The notes under the pieces are model-generated. The model did not search any database. It was not told the DNA's origin and was given only the letters and a program-made list of their open reading frames with translations. Position numbers and translations under genes: made by a program. A stretch of 64,000 nucleotides of DNA from Bacteroidales bacterium (GTDB taxonomy: Bacteria; Bacteroidota; Bacteroidia; Bacteroidales; Muribaculaceae), in assembly GCA_029218425.1 (NCBI GenBank), contig JAQXRH010000072.1, positions 43,294 through 107,293 on the forward strand, read 5' to 3'. Of the stretch, positions 8,477 through 19,907 are shown in pieces. Positions within the stretch are counted from its first letter, which is position 1. Each line of letters begins with the position of its first letter.

Positions 8477-10945
8477 ATGAGCGATAATTTGATTAAGATA
8501 GTTGATGATGATGCCCCTGTTCACAATCTCGGCAACCGCAATGTGAATACTCCCGGCAACGATAAAGATGAATACGGCAAGACGCCTCGTCGTCGCAAAA
8601 TCAATCGCATAGTCATCCGCTCTATGTGGTGGACTTTTGGTATCATAACCGTTTTGTCACTCGGCTTCTTCGTGCTTTCCTACAACAACGTTATTGGAGA
8701 TATGCCGAAAATTGACGACCTTAAGAACCCTATCGACCAGTATGCTACCGTTATTTACTCGGCTGATGGAAAGGAGATGGGGCGCTTCTATAATAGCAAC
8801 AGCAACCGTTTGTATGCCGATTATCAGGATATTGCACCCTGCCTCGTCGACGCTCTTATTGCCACTGAAGATTCGCGTTTCATCGAGCACTCCGGTGTCG
8901 ATATCCGCGCACTGATGCGTGTGGTATTCAAGACCGGTATGGGCGGCGACAAGAGTTCGGGCGGCGGTTCTACTATCACTCAGCAGCTTGCCAAACTGCT
9001 CTACACCGACCATCCCGCGCGCAATACTCGCGCCCGTGCCCGTCAGAAACTTGACGAATGGGTCATGGCGGTTAAACTTGAACGTTACTACTCCAAGGAG
9101 GAGATTATTAAGTTATACCTCAACCAGTTCGACTTCTTGTACAACGCTAAAGGAATACGTTCGGCCGCCAATATCTACTTCAGCAAGGAAGCCAGCGAGC
9201 TGCAACTCCACGAAGCCGCTGTGTTGGTAGGAATGCTGAAAAATCCGTCGCTCTACAACCCCGTACGTAATCCCAAGAACGCCACATCACGCCGTAATGT
9301 CGTTTTCGACCAAATGGTTAAAGCCGAAAAAATCACCCAGGCTCAGGCCGACTCTCTCAAGGAACTGCCTTTGGGCCTTAAATTCCACCGCATCGACCAC
9401 CGCACCGGCATCGCGCCCTATTTCCGTGAAGAGCTGCGACGAATAATGACCGCTAAACGGCCTAATCGTTCCGACTATCATGCGTGGGAGCAGCAAAAGT
9501 TTGTCGACGACTCTATAGCCTGGGAAATCAATCCGCTATTCGGGTGGATTGAGAAGAACCCCAAGCCCGATGGCTCGAAATACAATCTCTACACCGACGG
9601 GCTCCGCATCTACACCACCATCAACTCCCGCATGCAGCAATATGCCGAAGAGGCCGTCCATGAACACATGTCGGACCTCCAGGCCCGTTTCTTCAAAGAG
9701 AAAAAAGGCGTGAAGGGCGCTCCATATACCACCAATCGCTCGGAACTTTCTGAAAGTCAGCTCAACCGACTCATCGACAACGCCATTAAGAACACCGAGC
9801 GAATGCGCATCCTCAAGCTCAACAAAGCCTCCAAAGAACAGATTGAGAAAGAGTTTAACACTCCCATCCCCATGACAGTCTTTGCCTACAACGACAAGGG
9901 CTTCGTCGATACCATCATGTCGCCGCGCGATTCGGTGCTTTACCACAAGCACATACTCCGCACCGGCTTCATGTCGATGGACCCCGTCAATGGCTACGTC
10001 AAGGCCTACGTCGGAGGCCCCGACTTCCACTTCTTCCAATACGACATGGTGTCGACAGGTCGCCGTCAAGTCGGTTCTACCATCAAGCCGTTCCTTTATG
10101 CCTACGCCATGGATGAAGGCTACACTCCCTGCGACGAGTTCCTCAACGAGCAGCCTACCATCTACGATGAAACCGGTAGGCCTTGGTCGCCACGCAACTC
10201 CGGCAACTCCCACGTAGGCGAAATGGTGACACTGCGCTGGGCGCTCACCAACTCCAACAACTGGATTTCGGCTCGACTAATGGCAGCCCTAAAGCCCGCC
10301 ACCCTCGTGCGCTACATGCACAATTTCGGCATCACTAACCATATCGATCCCGTGCTCGCGCTCTGTCTCGGTCCATGCGACATTTCGGTGCGCGAGATGG
10401 TAGGCGCTTACTCCGCTTTTGCCAACAAGGGTATGCACGTCGAACCGATGTTCGTTACCGCTATTGCCGATGCCAACGGTAACATCATCTCCGAATTCCA
10501 TTCTCGGCAGAATCAAGTGCTCTCCGAAAAAGGGTACTACAAAATCCTATCCATTCTTCTCAACGTTGTCGACTCCGGTACGGGTAACCGTCTGCGCCGT
10601 GCGCCTTTCAATCTCACTGCGCAGATGGGCGGTAAAACGGGTACCACCAACTCCAACTCCGACGGTTGGTTCATGAGCTTCACCCCCGAGCTCGTCTCCG
10701 GCGTATGGGTCGGCGGCGAAGAACGTTACATCCACTTCAACTCCATGGCTAATGGGCAAGGTGCTGCTATGGCGTTGCCTATCTATGGCAAGTACATACG
10801 CAAAGTCTACGACGACCCCGAGCTGCCCTATACCCAGTCAAGCCGCTTCTCGTTCCCCAACATCGACCTGTGCGAGCAAGAATACTTTGGCGAATATGAA
10901 GAGGAAGAAGTCGTAGAAGAAAGCTTCGAAGGCGTCTTCGATTAA
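8477..10945 (+). CDS. Class A penicillin-binding protein (transglycosylase/transpeptidase)
   Basis: GT51 motifs TEDSRFIEHSGVD and GGSTITQQLAKLLY; transpeptidase STGRRQVGSTIKPFLY and GKTGTTNSNSDGWFMSFTPE. Confidence 0.93.
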   Translation: MSDNLIKIVDDDAPVHNLGNRNVNTPGNDKDEYGKTPRRRKINRIVIRSMWWTFGIITVLSLGFFVLSYNNVIGDMPKIDDLKNPIDQYATVIYSADGKEMGRFYNSNSNRLYADYQDIAPCLVDALIATEDSRFIEHSGVDIRALMRVVFKTGMGGDKSSGGGSTITQQLAKLLYTDHPARNTRARARQKLDEWVMAVKLERYYSKEEIIKLYLNQFDFLYNAKGIRSAANIYFSKEASELQLHEAAVLVGMLKNPSLYNPVRNPKNATSRRNVVFDQMVKAEKITQAQADSLKELPLGLKFHRIDHRTGIAPYFREELRRIMTAKRPNRSDYHAWEQQKFVDDSIAWEINPLFGWIEKNPKPDGSKYNLYTDGLRIYTTINSRMQQYAEEAVHEHMSDLQARFFKEKKGVKGAPYTTNRSELSESQLNRLIDNAIKNTERMRILKLNKASKEQIEKEFNTPIPMTVFAYNDKGFVDTIMSPRDSVLYHKHILRTGFMSMDPVNGYVKAYVGGPDFHFFQYDMVSTGRRQVGSTIKPFLYAYAMDEGYTPCDEFLNEQPTIYDETGRPWSPRNSGNSHVGEMVTLRWALTNSNNWISARLMAALKPATLVRYMHNFGITNHIDPVLALCLGPCDISVREMVGAYSAFANKGMHVEPMFVTAIADANGNIISEFHSRQNQVLSEKGYYKILSILLNVVDSGTGNRLRRAPFNLTAQMGGKTGTTNSNSDGWFMSFTPELVSGVWVGGEERYIHFNSMANGQGAAMALPIYGKYIRKVYDDPELPYTQSSRFSFPNIDLCEQEYFGEYEEEEVVEESFEGVFD

Positions 10946-11157
10946 CACCTACGGCCGCATCTGTTTGCCGCTACTGTTAGCCGCTACTGTTAGATCGTTA
11001 GCCGCTACGCCGCATCCGTAAGCCCTACGATTACATCGGTTAGCCGCTACGGTTACATCGGTTGTTACTGCATCCGTCAGTCATTGCGCCGACACTGCCG
11101 CCCTCATGGCCTTATTGCGCCGACCATCCCACTTGGGGATGTGAATGATATAAAGAC

Positions 11158-11198
11158 GATATGGCACAGCTCCGCTATCACGCAAGCTGTGCCATATC
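11158..11198. terminator. 14-bp perfect hairpin between convergent genes
   Basis: GATATGGCACAGCT ... AGCTGTGCCATATC. Confidence 0.55.
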
Positions 11199-11222
11199 TG
11201 CTCGTTGTAGCAATTGGCGCTA

Positions 11223-13532
11223 CTATTTCTTCTTGGCTACCCGACGTTCCGCATCGTTGCTGAATGAGTAAGGCCGTGCCGACACCTCCGTGCCTCGCTC
11301 TTTGACCGGGGCGCCAACCATGTCGAAATCGATTACAGCACCGTTGCGCAATTCCTCGTAGCTCACATAGTTGCGCTCGTCTAAACGGCCGTTGATGCGC
11401 ATTGCTTTGATGTAGCGGTTGGTGTCGCTATTGTCGGGCGCATTGATAGTCACCGTGTTGCCGTTCTCCAGATGCAACTTCAGTTTCTTGAAATATGGAG
11501 TGCCGAGCGCATACTCCCCGCCGGCGGGATTTACCGGATAAAAGCCCATCGACGAGAATATATACCATGCCGACGTCTGCCCATTGTCCTCGTCGCCGCA
11601 GTATCCGTCAGGATTGGCAGAATACAACCTATTCATCACTTCGCGTATCCAATATTGCGCTTTCCACGGCTCCCCGGAGTAGTCGTAGAGGTAAATCATG
11701 TGCTGGATAGGCTGATTGCCATGGGCATAATTTCCCATATTCATTATCTGCATCTCGCGTATCTCGTGGATGACGATGCCGTAGTAGCTCGCGTCGAACA
11801 CCGGCGGTAGCACGAACACCGAGTCCATCATGGCATTGAACTGCTTGTCGCCTCCCATTAGGTCGATGAGGCCTTGCGGGTCATGAAATACCGACCACGT
11901 ATAGTGCCACGAATTGCCCTCAGTGAACGCGTCTCCCCATTTCAACGGATTAAACGGACTTTGGAACGTCCCGTCGTCATTGCGCCCGCGCATCAGATTG
12001 TGCTCCTTGTCGAACACGTTGGCATAGTTCATGGCTCGTTTCCCATACACCTCTATTTCTTTAGCCGGGCGGCCTAACGCTTTGCCAAAACGATAGATGC
12101 ACCAATCATCGTAGGCATACTCCAACGTACGAGCCGCACTCTCGTTTATCCCTACGTTGTAGGGCACATATCCAAGCTTATTATAATACTCATAGCCCAT
12201 GCGCCCCGTTGAACTTATCTGAGGATGCACGCTGTTGGCGCCATGCGTCACTGCCTCCCACAACACTGCCGCATCTTCATCGGTGGTCAATCCTTTAAAA
12301 TACGCATCGGCCACTACCGACGCTGAGTTGTTGCCTATCATGCAATCTCTGTGCCCCGGGCTCGACCACTCCGGCAAAAAACCGCTCTCACGGTACACAT
12401 TTGCCCAACCAGCCTGCATCTTAGCGCCCATCGACGGATACATCAGATTTATCAACGGAAACAGCGACCGGAACGTGTCCCAGAACCCTGTCCCCGTAAA
12501 CAGGTATCCATCGTGCACTTTGCCGTCGTAAGGACTATAATGCTTCACTTCGTTATCGGCATCATATTCATAGAACTTATGCGGGAACAGCAGCGCTCGG
12601 TACAAGCAGGAATAAAACGTGCGTATATGGTCGATGTTGTCATCCTCTATCTCAAATCGCCCCAACAATTCATTCCACGCTTCGCGCCCTTCTGCCTTAA
12701 CCTCCTCGAAGCTCCGGCCGCCCACTTCGCGCAGGTTGATAAGCGCCTGCTCTGCTGATATGAATGATGATGCCACCCGCACATTCACTTGCTCCCCTCT
12801 GCGCATCTTGAAGCCTACCAGCCCTGCGGCGTGCTCCCCGTCGACGCCCGTGCGGCTCTCGTCAAGCTTGTTGCTCTCCGCTACCGCCGTATAGATGAAC
12901 GGTTTGTCAAATTCCACCACGAAATAATTGCGGAAATTCTCTGGCACTCCGCCGTTGTTCTTGGTCGTATATCCTACGATACGTCGCTCGTCGGCCTGTA
13001 TCTCTATCGCCGACCCGTCGTCGAGCGCGTCGACTACAATATATGCCTCGTCGGTCTCAGGAAACGTGAATCGGAATATAGCGGCACGCTCTGTCGGAGC
13101 AAGCTCCGCTGTCACATCATAATCGGCGAGGTAGATACTATAATAATAGGGCGTGGCGGTCTCGGCCTTGTGCGACACCCAGCTTGCTCGCTCGTTCTCG
13201 TCAACGGTCTTTTTCCCTGTCAACGCTGTCACCACAAACTGGCCGTAGTCATTAATCCACGGGCTCGGCTGATGCGTCTGCTTGAACCCACGCAGCTTCG
13301 TGGCATTGTAATTATAGGTCCAACCATTGCCCATCTCACCTGACACCGGCGTCCAGAAATTCATGCCCCACGGCCGGGCTATCGCCGGATACGTATTTCC
13401 TGTTGATAGCTCAAATACTGAATTTGTCCCGACAAGTATGCTTACATTGTCGACCGGCGTCGTATCGTCTGCTTCAGCCGCTGGCGCTAAGCTTATCATA
13501 GCGGCTAACATCGTCAAAATAGGTTTGTTCAT
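11223..13532 (-). CDS. GH92-family alpha-mannosidase (secreted)
   Basis: Signal peptide; GH92-like VGTNSVFELSTGNTYPAIARPWGMNFWTP and GYCGDEDNGQTSAWYIFSSMGFYPVNP. Confidence 0.9.
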   Translation of the reverse strand: MNKPILTMLAAMISLAPAAEADDTTPVDNVSILVGTNSVFELSTGNTYPAIARPWGMNFWTPVSGEMGNGWTYNYNATKLRGFKQTHQPSPWINDYGQFVVTALTGKKTVDENERASWVSHKAETATPYYYSIYLADYDVTAELAPTERAAIFRFTFPETDEAYIVVDALDDGSAIEIQADERRIVGYTTKNNGGVPENFRNYFVVEFDKPFIYTAVAESNKLDESRTGVDGEHAAGLVGFKMRRGEQVNVRVASSFISAEQALINLREVGGRSFEEVKAEGREAWNELLGRFEIEDDNIDHIRTFYSCLYRALLFPHKFYEYDADNEVKHYSPYDGKVHDGYLFTGTGFWDTFRSLFPLINLMYPSMGAKMQAGWANVYRESGFLPEWSSPGHRDCMIGNNSASVVADAYFKGLTTDEDAAVLWEAVTHGANSVHPQISSTGRMGYEYYNKLGYVPYNVGINESAARTLEYAYDDWCIYRFGKALGRPAKEIEVYGKRAMNYANVFDKEHNLMRGRNDDGTFQSPFNPLKWGDAFTEGNSWHYTWSVFHDPQGLIDLMGGDKQFNAMMDSVFVLPPVFDASYYGIVIHEIREMQIMNMGNYAHGNQPIQHMIYLYDYSGEPWKAQYWIREVMNRLYSANPDGYCGDEDNGQTSAWYIFSSMGFYPVNPAGGEYALGTPYFKKLKLHLENGNTVTINAPDNSDTNRYIKAMRINGRLDERNYVSYEELRNGAVIDFDMVGAPVKERGTEVSARPYSFSNDAERRVAKKK

Positions 13533-13566
13533 ATCGTGTTTTGTATTATTTGGTTTACTGTGCCGT

Positions 13567-15135
13567 TTACTTGCTCTCGTGATACTTGCTCTCGGTATTC
13601 ACATCCCATATATTTCCCTTCCCTTCCACTTGGTTGAGTATGTTGTCGGCCGCCTCTATTGCCGTAAGCATCGAGTGGTCCATGTTGTTGTAGCGATGCT
13701 GGCCATTCCTGCCTATGCAATATAGATTTGGTATACTGTCCAAAAACTCACGCACTTTCCCCAGCTTGTAATAGCTCCCGAAATATGCCGGATATGCCTT
13801 CTTGACTCGTATCCTCACCGCGTCTTTCACCGACTGCGCTTTGATTATGCCAATATGCTCCAGCTCCCCGACGGCCATTTTGATAAATTCGTCATCGCCC
13901 ATCTCCCATAGCTCATCTCCCTCGCTGCAGAAATACTCCAATCCCATCCACACCGTGTTTTCATAATCCTTCACCATATATGGCGACCAATTGTTGAATA
14001 TCTGCAATCTTCCCAACTTGACATCTCGCTCCTGGATGTAAATCCACGTGTCGGGCACCCTGTCCCTATATGTCCTCAATTTTGTCTCATTCGATATCTC
14101 CAACTTGTCGACTAATAGCCCTACGGTGATGAAATCGCGATACGGAAGCGTCGTGGCCACTTCCATCACTTCATCCGGCACTTCAATGCCACGCAGCGAC
14201 GGCACCAACTCTGCTATTGGCATCGACGATATGAAACAGTCACACGCCACTTCTTCACGCTTTCCATCGCTATTAGTGACCTCTACCGACTTCACTCTCC
14301 CGTCTGCCCCAATGTTTATCCCGGTTACACTTCGCCCCATCACCACTGCCTGCTCCCCCGACATACGGTCGATATCGCCGGCTACATACTCCCACAACTG
14401 CCCCGGACCATACTTCGGATAGATGAACTCCTCTATCAGCGACGTCTCGACAACGCTTTTATCGCGCCTGAACGGCCGTGACACCACATCCTTCAATATC
14501 CCCGACAACGACAGCCCTTTCACTCGCTGTGCTCCCCAGTCAGCCCCCAATCGCGATGGATGCTCTCCCCACACTTTCTCCGTGTAATCCTCAAAAAACA
14601 TCTCATACAACGGTCTGCCGAAGCGGTTGATATAAAAATCCTCGAGCGACCGCTCTTCTCGCTTTTTCAACATCGCCCTGATATATCCACATCCCGCCTT
14701 TACCGTACGCCCCATTCCCATATTTGCAAACGTTCGCCATTTCAGCGATATAGGATAGTCAAAAAACTTGCGCAAATAGAATATACGGCTCACACGGTCA
14801 CGCCTTAGCATCACGCGGTCGTCGACCTCGGGATCCGGCCCCCCTTCGGCTACTTCTCGAGCTTTGCCGAGCAACCTGTCATCCTTTGCCTCCGCTCCCT
14901 GCATCGGCGATATATCCGTCCACCATTTCATGATGCGCTCATCCTTGCTGAAAAAGCGATGGCCTCCGATATCCATCCGGTTCCCATGGTATTTTACCGT
15001 TCGCGAGATGCCCCCGACTTCTTCCGTCTGCTCATACACTATCGCACGCACATCTCCCTTGCCTCGCTTAAGCAACTCATACGCTGCTGTCAAACCGGCC
15101 GGCCCCGCACCGGCTATCACTACAACTTTGCTCAT
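13567..15135 (-). CDS. FAD/NAD(P)-dependent oxidoreductase (protoporphyrinogen oxidase/UDP-galactopyranose mutase-like fold)
   Basis: [23 protein letters not shown] dinucleotide fold; [34 protein letters not shown]. Confidence 0.8.
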   Translation of the reverse strand: MSKVVVIAGAGPAGLTAAYELLKRGKGDVRAIVYEQTEEVGGISRTVKYHGNRMDIGGHRFFSKDERIMKWWTDISPMQGAEAKDDRLLGKAREVAEGGPDPEVDDRVMLRRDRVSRIFYLRKFFDYPISLKWRTFANMGMGRTVKAGCGYIRAMLKKREERSLEDFYINRFGRPLYEMFFEDYTEKVWGEHPSRLGADWGAQRVKGLSLSGILKDVVSRPFRRDKSVVETSLIEEFIYPKYGPGQLWEYVAGDIDRMSGEQAVVMGRSVTGINIGADGRVKSVEVTNSDGKREEVACDCFISSMPIAELVPSLRGIEVPDEVMEVATTLPYRDFITVGLLVDKLEISNETKLRTYRDRVPDTWIYIQERDVKLGRLQIFNNWSPYMVKDYENTVWMGLEYFCSEGDELWEMGDDEFIKMAVGELEHIGIIKAQSVKDAVRIRVKKAYPAYFGSYYKLGKVREFLDSIPNLYCIGRNGQHRYNNMDHSMLTAIEAADNILNQVEGKGNIWDVNTESKYHESK

Positions 15136-15253
15136 AGATCCTTTTGTCTAAATCCCAACTTTTTTAATCATAATCACAAAGATAACAAAAATCCGCCAAC
15201 GTCCCAAAATTCACCCAAGCAATAAGAAGAGGATGATGAAGGCTTATAAAACT

Positions 15254-15293
15254 ATCGACCTCCGTCATGCCGCCAGGCATGGCAGAGGTCGAT
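15254..15293. terminator. Hairpin terminator 3' of the large secreted protein gene
   Basis: ATCGACCTC-CGT-CATGCC-GCCA-GGCATG-GCA-GAGGTCGAT. Confidence 0.55.
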
Positions 15294-15319
15294 GTCATTC
15301 TTTATGGTACTCGCGTCAG

Positions 15320-18300
15320 TTACTTGACGGTCACTTTGGCTGCTTTATTGCCAGCTACGCGAATGTATACCCCCGGCGTAATGGTCCCGGCTTCTACTCG
15401 CATGCCTTGCAGATTGTAGTACACTGCATTGTCGGCTTCGGCATCGGCTACGGTGAGGGCTGCATCACTGTGGCTCAGTGTCACTGTGGCGGCATTGCTT
15501 ATAGCGGCAACTCCGTAGTTGTACACGGGCACCACGGTGTAGGTCAGCTCATAGTCGCCGTTGGGTTCTTCGGCGTCTATCGGGGTGTCGGTATAGGTCA
15601 GCTCCGATATGGCTTCGGCGGTAATCTGCTCGCCGTTGCGGAACACGTAGTAACCTGTCACGGCAAGGTCCTCGGGTACTGACGGCATTGCTTCATACGT
15701 CACGTCGTCAACGAAGAGCGCCAACGTGTCATCGCTGTTATGGTTTATTGCAAAATAGGTGGCTCCTTCGGGGAGGCTGAATGTGAAAAGTGTCCACGTC
15801 TCGGGAGCATATCCATCTGCCGTAAATCCGGTCACGTCCTCTACCTGGGTGGTGAACGACTCTACGCTGTTGTCGCCGGTAGAGTAGTGCACGGTGAATG
15901 TCTCGGGCCATGCATTTGAGAAGCTCTTAGCATAGAATGTCACTGTCTGGGCGGCTCCCGACAATCGGGGCGATATGAGCCAGTTGTCATTTGTGCTCTG
16001 TGCGCTGGGTGCCATCATGAATCGCTGCCCGCTATGAGCCTCGGCATCAGGTGCGTAGATATCGGGTACTTCGGCCACTACATTGTCGAAAAGCTGGAAC
16101 GCGATGGGCATGGTCTGGTACGGATTGTAGTACTCGCGGAATATATTGTATGTACTTTGGCCGTCGCCGTCATAGACAGTCCAATCGCCGGCTCCGCTTA
16201 TCGCCATCGGGGTATATGCCTCGCTTTCGAAGTCCTCGGTAACGGTCTCAGGTGTTGATGCGTCGTTGACGGGTTCGCTCCAGCTGAGTTCTACATTCTC
16301 GCCGTTGACGGTGGCTGTAAGGTCGGACACGGTGGCATAGCTTGCGCGTATCACTTCCACGTTGGCTTCCGCAATATTGTCGGCGGGCACGGCGTCGCCC
16401 TCAAGCTCTATGCTGAGTTTCACATCAAGGGTTTCGGGGGCATTGATTGCCACGTTGTGCTTGAATTCAACGTCGGCAAAACCGTTAGGCTCTATTGCCG
16501 GGATTTCTTCGCTGGCTACTGCGGCGCCGTTTATGGTGAGCACGGCTGTGGGTGATGCGGCTGCGGTGCCCCGGTTCTCAATATGTGCCTTGAATGTAAT
16601 CTCTTCGCCCGGTTTGGCTTTCGCTTTTCCACTGAATGTGACGATGTCGACATCCACCTCGTCGAGATTGCGCACGCGAATGTTGTCCAAAGGCACGCTC
16701 CATATCTGGTCATCGGTGTTGTGTGCGGCTACGAAACGTATCTCATACATCACTGCGCCCTTCTCTTTGAAGGCGTCGAGCGAGATACGTGCCTGGGTCC
16801 ATCCCGTGGTGGGGGTCTCCTTTAGGTCGATGACGTGTATCATGTCCATCTCTCCGATTTCGTCGCCGGCGAACACTTCAATCATGCTGCCCTGTCCCTG
16901 GTACCAGAATTCAAGTACAGGATTGGAAGCCTTCGATATGTCGGCGCGTGTCGATATCAATCCGTATGCCGCGCCATTGTCTACCGGCATCCAGAAGTAG
17001 AACCCGCCGTCGCCGTCCTGCGAACTGATAGGCTCGCCTGCGTCGGGGTCGACCATCGATGCGAAGTATTCGTCGGTGATGGTGCCATATTGCATCATGC
17101 CGTCTACTGCGGTGTTCCCCAACCAGTAGTCCTCGTAGTTGCCGGCTGCAAACGATTCGCTCTTCGGCAATGCGTCGGGACGCCCGGCGGTGATGATATT
17201 CGATGTCGTGTGAAGCGAGTAGTAATCGTCTACTCCGGCGGTTACCTGGTAGGCATAGAAGTCTTGAGATTCGGCTTTGCTGTAGTCGAAGGTATACGAT
17301 GTCTCGCTGGTCGTGGCAATGGCCGGGTCATAGTAGGTGCCGAATGCGTCGAAGATATAGTAAGTCACTTTTTCAGTGTCGACGTATCCGCCATTCTCGC
17401 CCACTTCGCCTACTGCATCCCACGTCAGTGTCGCCGTATTATAGCCTTCGTTGACTGTAAGATGCACGTTGGCTGGCGCTAACGGAGTGTCGACGCCGCA
17501 CCATATGCTCTTGTACTCTACCATCTCGCCTGCCACGTCGCCCACGTAAGCCACGCCGGTGAAGCGGTTGTTGATACCCTGGTACATTTCCACGTCGTTG
17601 ATGGTGATCACCTGGCCTGGCTCTACGTTGTCGTAGGTGAATTTGTCCACACCCCAGCGTGATGTTATTTCTACTTTGGTGATTTCGGTCAACGGTTCGC
17701 CACCCTTGGTGAGGGTCGGTGCGGTATAGGTGATGTTGGCCTTTAGCTCCCCTTTGGGTGCCAATTCCCATGTCAGAGTGCCGGCTGCCGGCGGGTCTAC
17801 AGCTGTACCGCTGCGCATCCCGACATTGGTGAGCTTGAGTGTGCCTTTCGTCTCTTTGCTTGTGGTGCAATGAAATCCGAGATAGTAGTAGCCCTCTTCT
17901 GTAATATTGCAGTTGTGCTCGTATTTCGTAAAGTCTTTTACAGTATATTGAGTAGTCGGGCTAATAACTGTGGTTGCTGCCTCTACGGTCGGGGCAGTGG
18001 CGAGCGCGACATTCATCTCGACGGCTGTCGCACCGGATCCCATCATGCCTACTTCAAACGATACCACATAATCGCCGGGAACCAAATGTATAGGCACGGT
18101 GAACAACCAGTCGTCGTTTCGATCGACATCGGCGGCGTTTGGCACCATGCAGGCCGCATAGGTGACGTTGACAGTGCCGTATTGCCATTTGCGGTTATCC
18201 TCATTGACGTTGATACTGGTGTAGTTCTTCACTTCTGTGCCATTCTTACCAAGATCGTGGGTGAATGGCACTTCTACGGCATTGGCTGGCGCTTCGCCCT

Positions 18301-18469
18301 CTATGCGTAGCCGTGTGGCACGCTCCACGCGAGGCGTCGCTGCATGGCGCTTGGTGTTAATCTCTTTAAGTCCGGTTTGACTTCGCATGCCCGGATGTCG
18401 TTCGGCAGTGCCGGCCCCGGCTATCAGCGTGCCGGCAAGTGCCAAAGTGACGAGTAAATACTTCCTCAT
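15320..18469 (-). CDS. Large secreted multidomain protein (fibronectin III/choice-of-anchor-like domains, C-terminal sorting-like tail)
   Basis: Signal peptide; repeated WDAVGEVGENGGYVDTEKVTYYIF-type Fn3 segments; C-terminus YYNLQGMRVEAGTITPGVYIRVAGNKAAKVTVK. Confidence 0.75.
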   Translation of the reverse strand: MRKYLLVTLALAGTLIAGAGTAERHPGMRSQTGLKEINTKRHAATPRVERATRLRIEGEAPANAVEVPFTHDLGKNGTEVKNYTSINVNEDNRKWQYGTVNVTYAACMVPNAADVDRNDDWLFTVPIHLVPGDYVVSFEVGMMGSGATAVEMNVALATAPTVEAATTVISPTTQYTVKDFTKYEHNCNITEEGYYYLGFHCTTSKETKGTLKLTNVGMRSGTAVDPPAAGTLTWELAPKGELKANITYTAPTLTKGGEPLTEITKVEITSRWGVDKFTYDNVEPGQVITINDVEMYQGINNRFTGVAYVGDVAGEMVEYKSIWCGVDTPLAPANVHLTVNEGYNTATLTWDAVGEVGENGGYVDTEKVTYYIFDAFGTYYDPAIATTSETSYTFDYSKAESQDFYAYQVTAGVDDYYSLHTTSNIITAGRPDALPKSESFAAGNYEDYWLGNTAVDGMMQYGTITDEYFASMVDPDAGEPISSQDGDGGFYFWMPVDNGAAYGLISTRADISKASNPVLEFWYQGQGSMIEVFAGDEIGEMDMIHVIDLKETPTTGWTQARISLDAFKEKGAVMYEIRFVAAHNTDDQIWSVPLDNIRVRNLDEVDVDIVTFSGKAKAKPGEEITFKAHIENRGTAAASPTAVLTINGAAVASEEIPAIEPNGFADVEFKHNVAINAPETLDVKLSIELEGDAVPADNIAEANVEVIRASYATVSDLTATVNGENVELSWSEPVNDASTPETVTEDFESEAYTPMAISGAGDWTVYDGDGQSTYNIFREYYNPYQTMPIAFQLFDNVVAEVPDIYAPDAEAHSGQRFMMAPSAQSTNDNWLISPRLSGAAQTVTFYAKSFSNAWPETFTVHYSTGDNSVESFTTQVEDVTGFTADGYAPETWTLFTFSLPEGATYFAINHNSDDTLALFVDDVTYEAMPSVPEDLAVTGYYVFRNGEQITAEAISELTYTDTPIDAEEPNGDYELTYTVVPVYNYGVAAISNAATVTLSHSDAALTVADAEADNAVYYNLQGMRVEAGTITPGVYIRVAGNKAAKVTVK

Positions 18470-18919
18470 AATGTAAATATTTTGTGTTTTGGTTAATAAA
18501 TGCCTTTGCTTTGCTACGGCTCGCCTTGGTTGCCGGCTTGCCGTTTTGTGTCTATAATACTCTGCTTGTGTGCGTAAGGCATCACGCCTTTACGCCATCA
18601 GCATCCCACCATCTTCTTGTATAAGCTACTCTCTCCCTCCGGAATCAGCTACTACAGCTGTATGGTGGATATTTGTCAATATTTTCTTTTGTTTTGCAAA
18701 TATATGCAATATTTTTTGATATATTTATAAAAATTGTCTCAATATTTGCATATTTAGTAAAAATGTGACAATTTGTGGCGGCCCATTGCCCTTATTCGGA
18801 TTTTTTTTGCGGCGTAATGTAATTGTAATATGTGAAATGTTTGCTATTTAATTAATAATGCATATCTTTACGGGATATTATTAACAATTATTAATTATTA
18901 ATCAATTATCGTTTCCATT

Positions 18920-19666
18920 ATGAAAAGATTCCTATCGTTATTAGCTGCCGCGCTATTGTGCGTCGGTGCTTCCCACGCTCAGTTTGGCATCAACCACCTT
19001 GCAGTAAGCGGGTCGGTAAGTACCAATGGTATCGGCGTCGAACTGGCCACTCAGGTCACCCAATGGGGCGCTTTGCGTGCCGGTGTATCGTTCATGCCCA
19101 ATTTCAAATTCGGATTTGATGCCGATGTCGACGCTAATATCGCCGGTTCGGGTGTCAATACCTATCCCATTGATATCGACCTTGCTACCGGGCGTACGCA
19201 AGGCGACGTGATCCTAAACATTTATCCTTTCACCCAGCGTATCCCAGTCTATGTGGCTGCCGGTGTCTACTTTGGCGGTAGCAAAATATTGGACATCAAA
19301 GGTCATAGCGACGAACTTGAACAAGGCTTGAAATCTGGTGCCATCCAATCGGCCGATTTGCAAATCGGTGATTACCAAGTGCCTGTCGACAAGAATGGTA
19401 ATGTGACAGGATATTTCAAAACTAAATCCGTGCGCCCCTATTTCGGCCTCGGTTATGGTAGTGCTATCCCGGGCCGCCTCCTCAGCTTCAACGTGGAGTT
19501 GGGCGTTCAAGTGATGGGCAAAATGAAAATCTACGATGGCACAACCGATAAGGAAGTGCCCCAGTCCGTAGGTGTGGAAGATGTAAACGACGACCTCCGC
19601 AAGGTGCTCGACAAGCTCACCGTCTACCCGGTTCTCAAATTCACCCTCTCCGGCAAGATTTTCTAA
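18920..19666 (+). CDS. Outer membrane beta-barrel family protein
   Basis: Signal peptide MKRFLSLLAAALLCVGASHAQ; alternating amphipathic strands; final LKFTLSGKIF. Confidence 0.7.
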   Translation: MKRFLSLLAAALLCVGASHAQFGINHLAVSGSVSTNGIGVELATQVTQWGALRAGVSFMPNFKFGFDADVDANIAGSGVNTYPIDIDLATGRTQGDVILNIYPFTQRIPVYVAAGVYFGGSKILDIKGHSDELEQGLKSGAIQSADLQIGDYQVPVDKNGNVTGYFKTKSVRPYFGLGYGSAIPGRLLSFNVELGVQVMGKMKIYDGTTDKEVPQSVGVEDVNDDLRKVLDKLTVYPVLKFTLSGKIF

Positions 19667-19696
19667 TCCCGATAATTCCGACAATAAATACTAACT

Positions 19697-19728
19697 AAGC
19701 ATCCGAAAGTTTTGACTCTCGGATGCTT
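19697..19728 (+). terminator. Hairpin downstream of the beta-barrel gene
   Basis: AAGCATCCGA ... TCGGATGCTT followed by T-rich sequence. Confidence 0.6.
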
Positions 19729-19786
19729 TCTTCGTTTGACTTCGCCAAGCCGACCTATCGGTAAACATTAACATTCAATCATCATA

Positions 19787-19816
19787 ACACAAGGCCTCCA
19801 CCCGGAGACCTTGTGT
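19787..19816. terminator. Hairpin in convergent intergenic cluster
   Basis: ACACAAGG-c-CTCC-ACCC-GGAG-a-CCTTGTGT. Confidence 0.45.
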
Positions 19817-19819
19817 AGT

Positions 19820-19854
19820 AACCATCCGAAAAAGCCGGCCTGTTTCGGATGGTT
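19820..19854. repeat. Hairpin AACCATCCGAAA...TTTCGGATGGTT; member of a dispersed repeat
   Basis: 12-bp perfect stem; CTGTTTCGGATGGTT recurs at 44719 and 44746. Confidence 0.6.
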
Positions 19855-19863
19855 ATTTTATAT

Positions 19864-19907
19864 GTAAAGTCGTTCTACTCGCAAAGTGGAACGCCTTTAC
19901 TTTTTTT
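19864..19907 (+). terminator. Hairpin with T7 tract
   Basis: GTAAAG-t-CGTTC ... GAACG-c-CTTTAC followed by TTTTTTT. Confidence 0.65.

Noticed and set aside
9536-10213. 225-aa minus ORF inside the PBP gene
   Set aside because: Shadow frame; the + strand protein carries all conserved GT51 and transpeptidase motifs.
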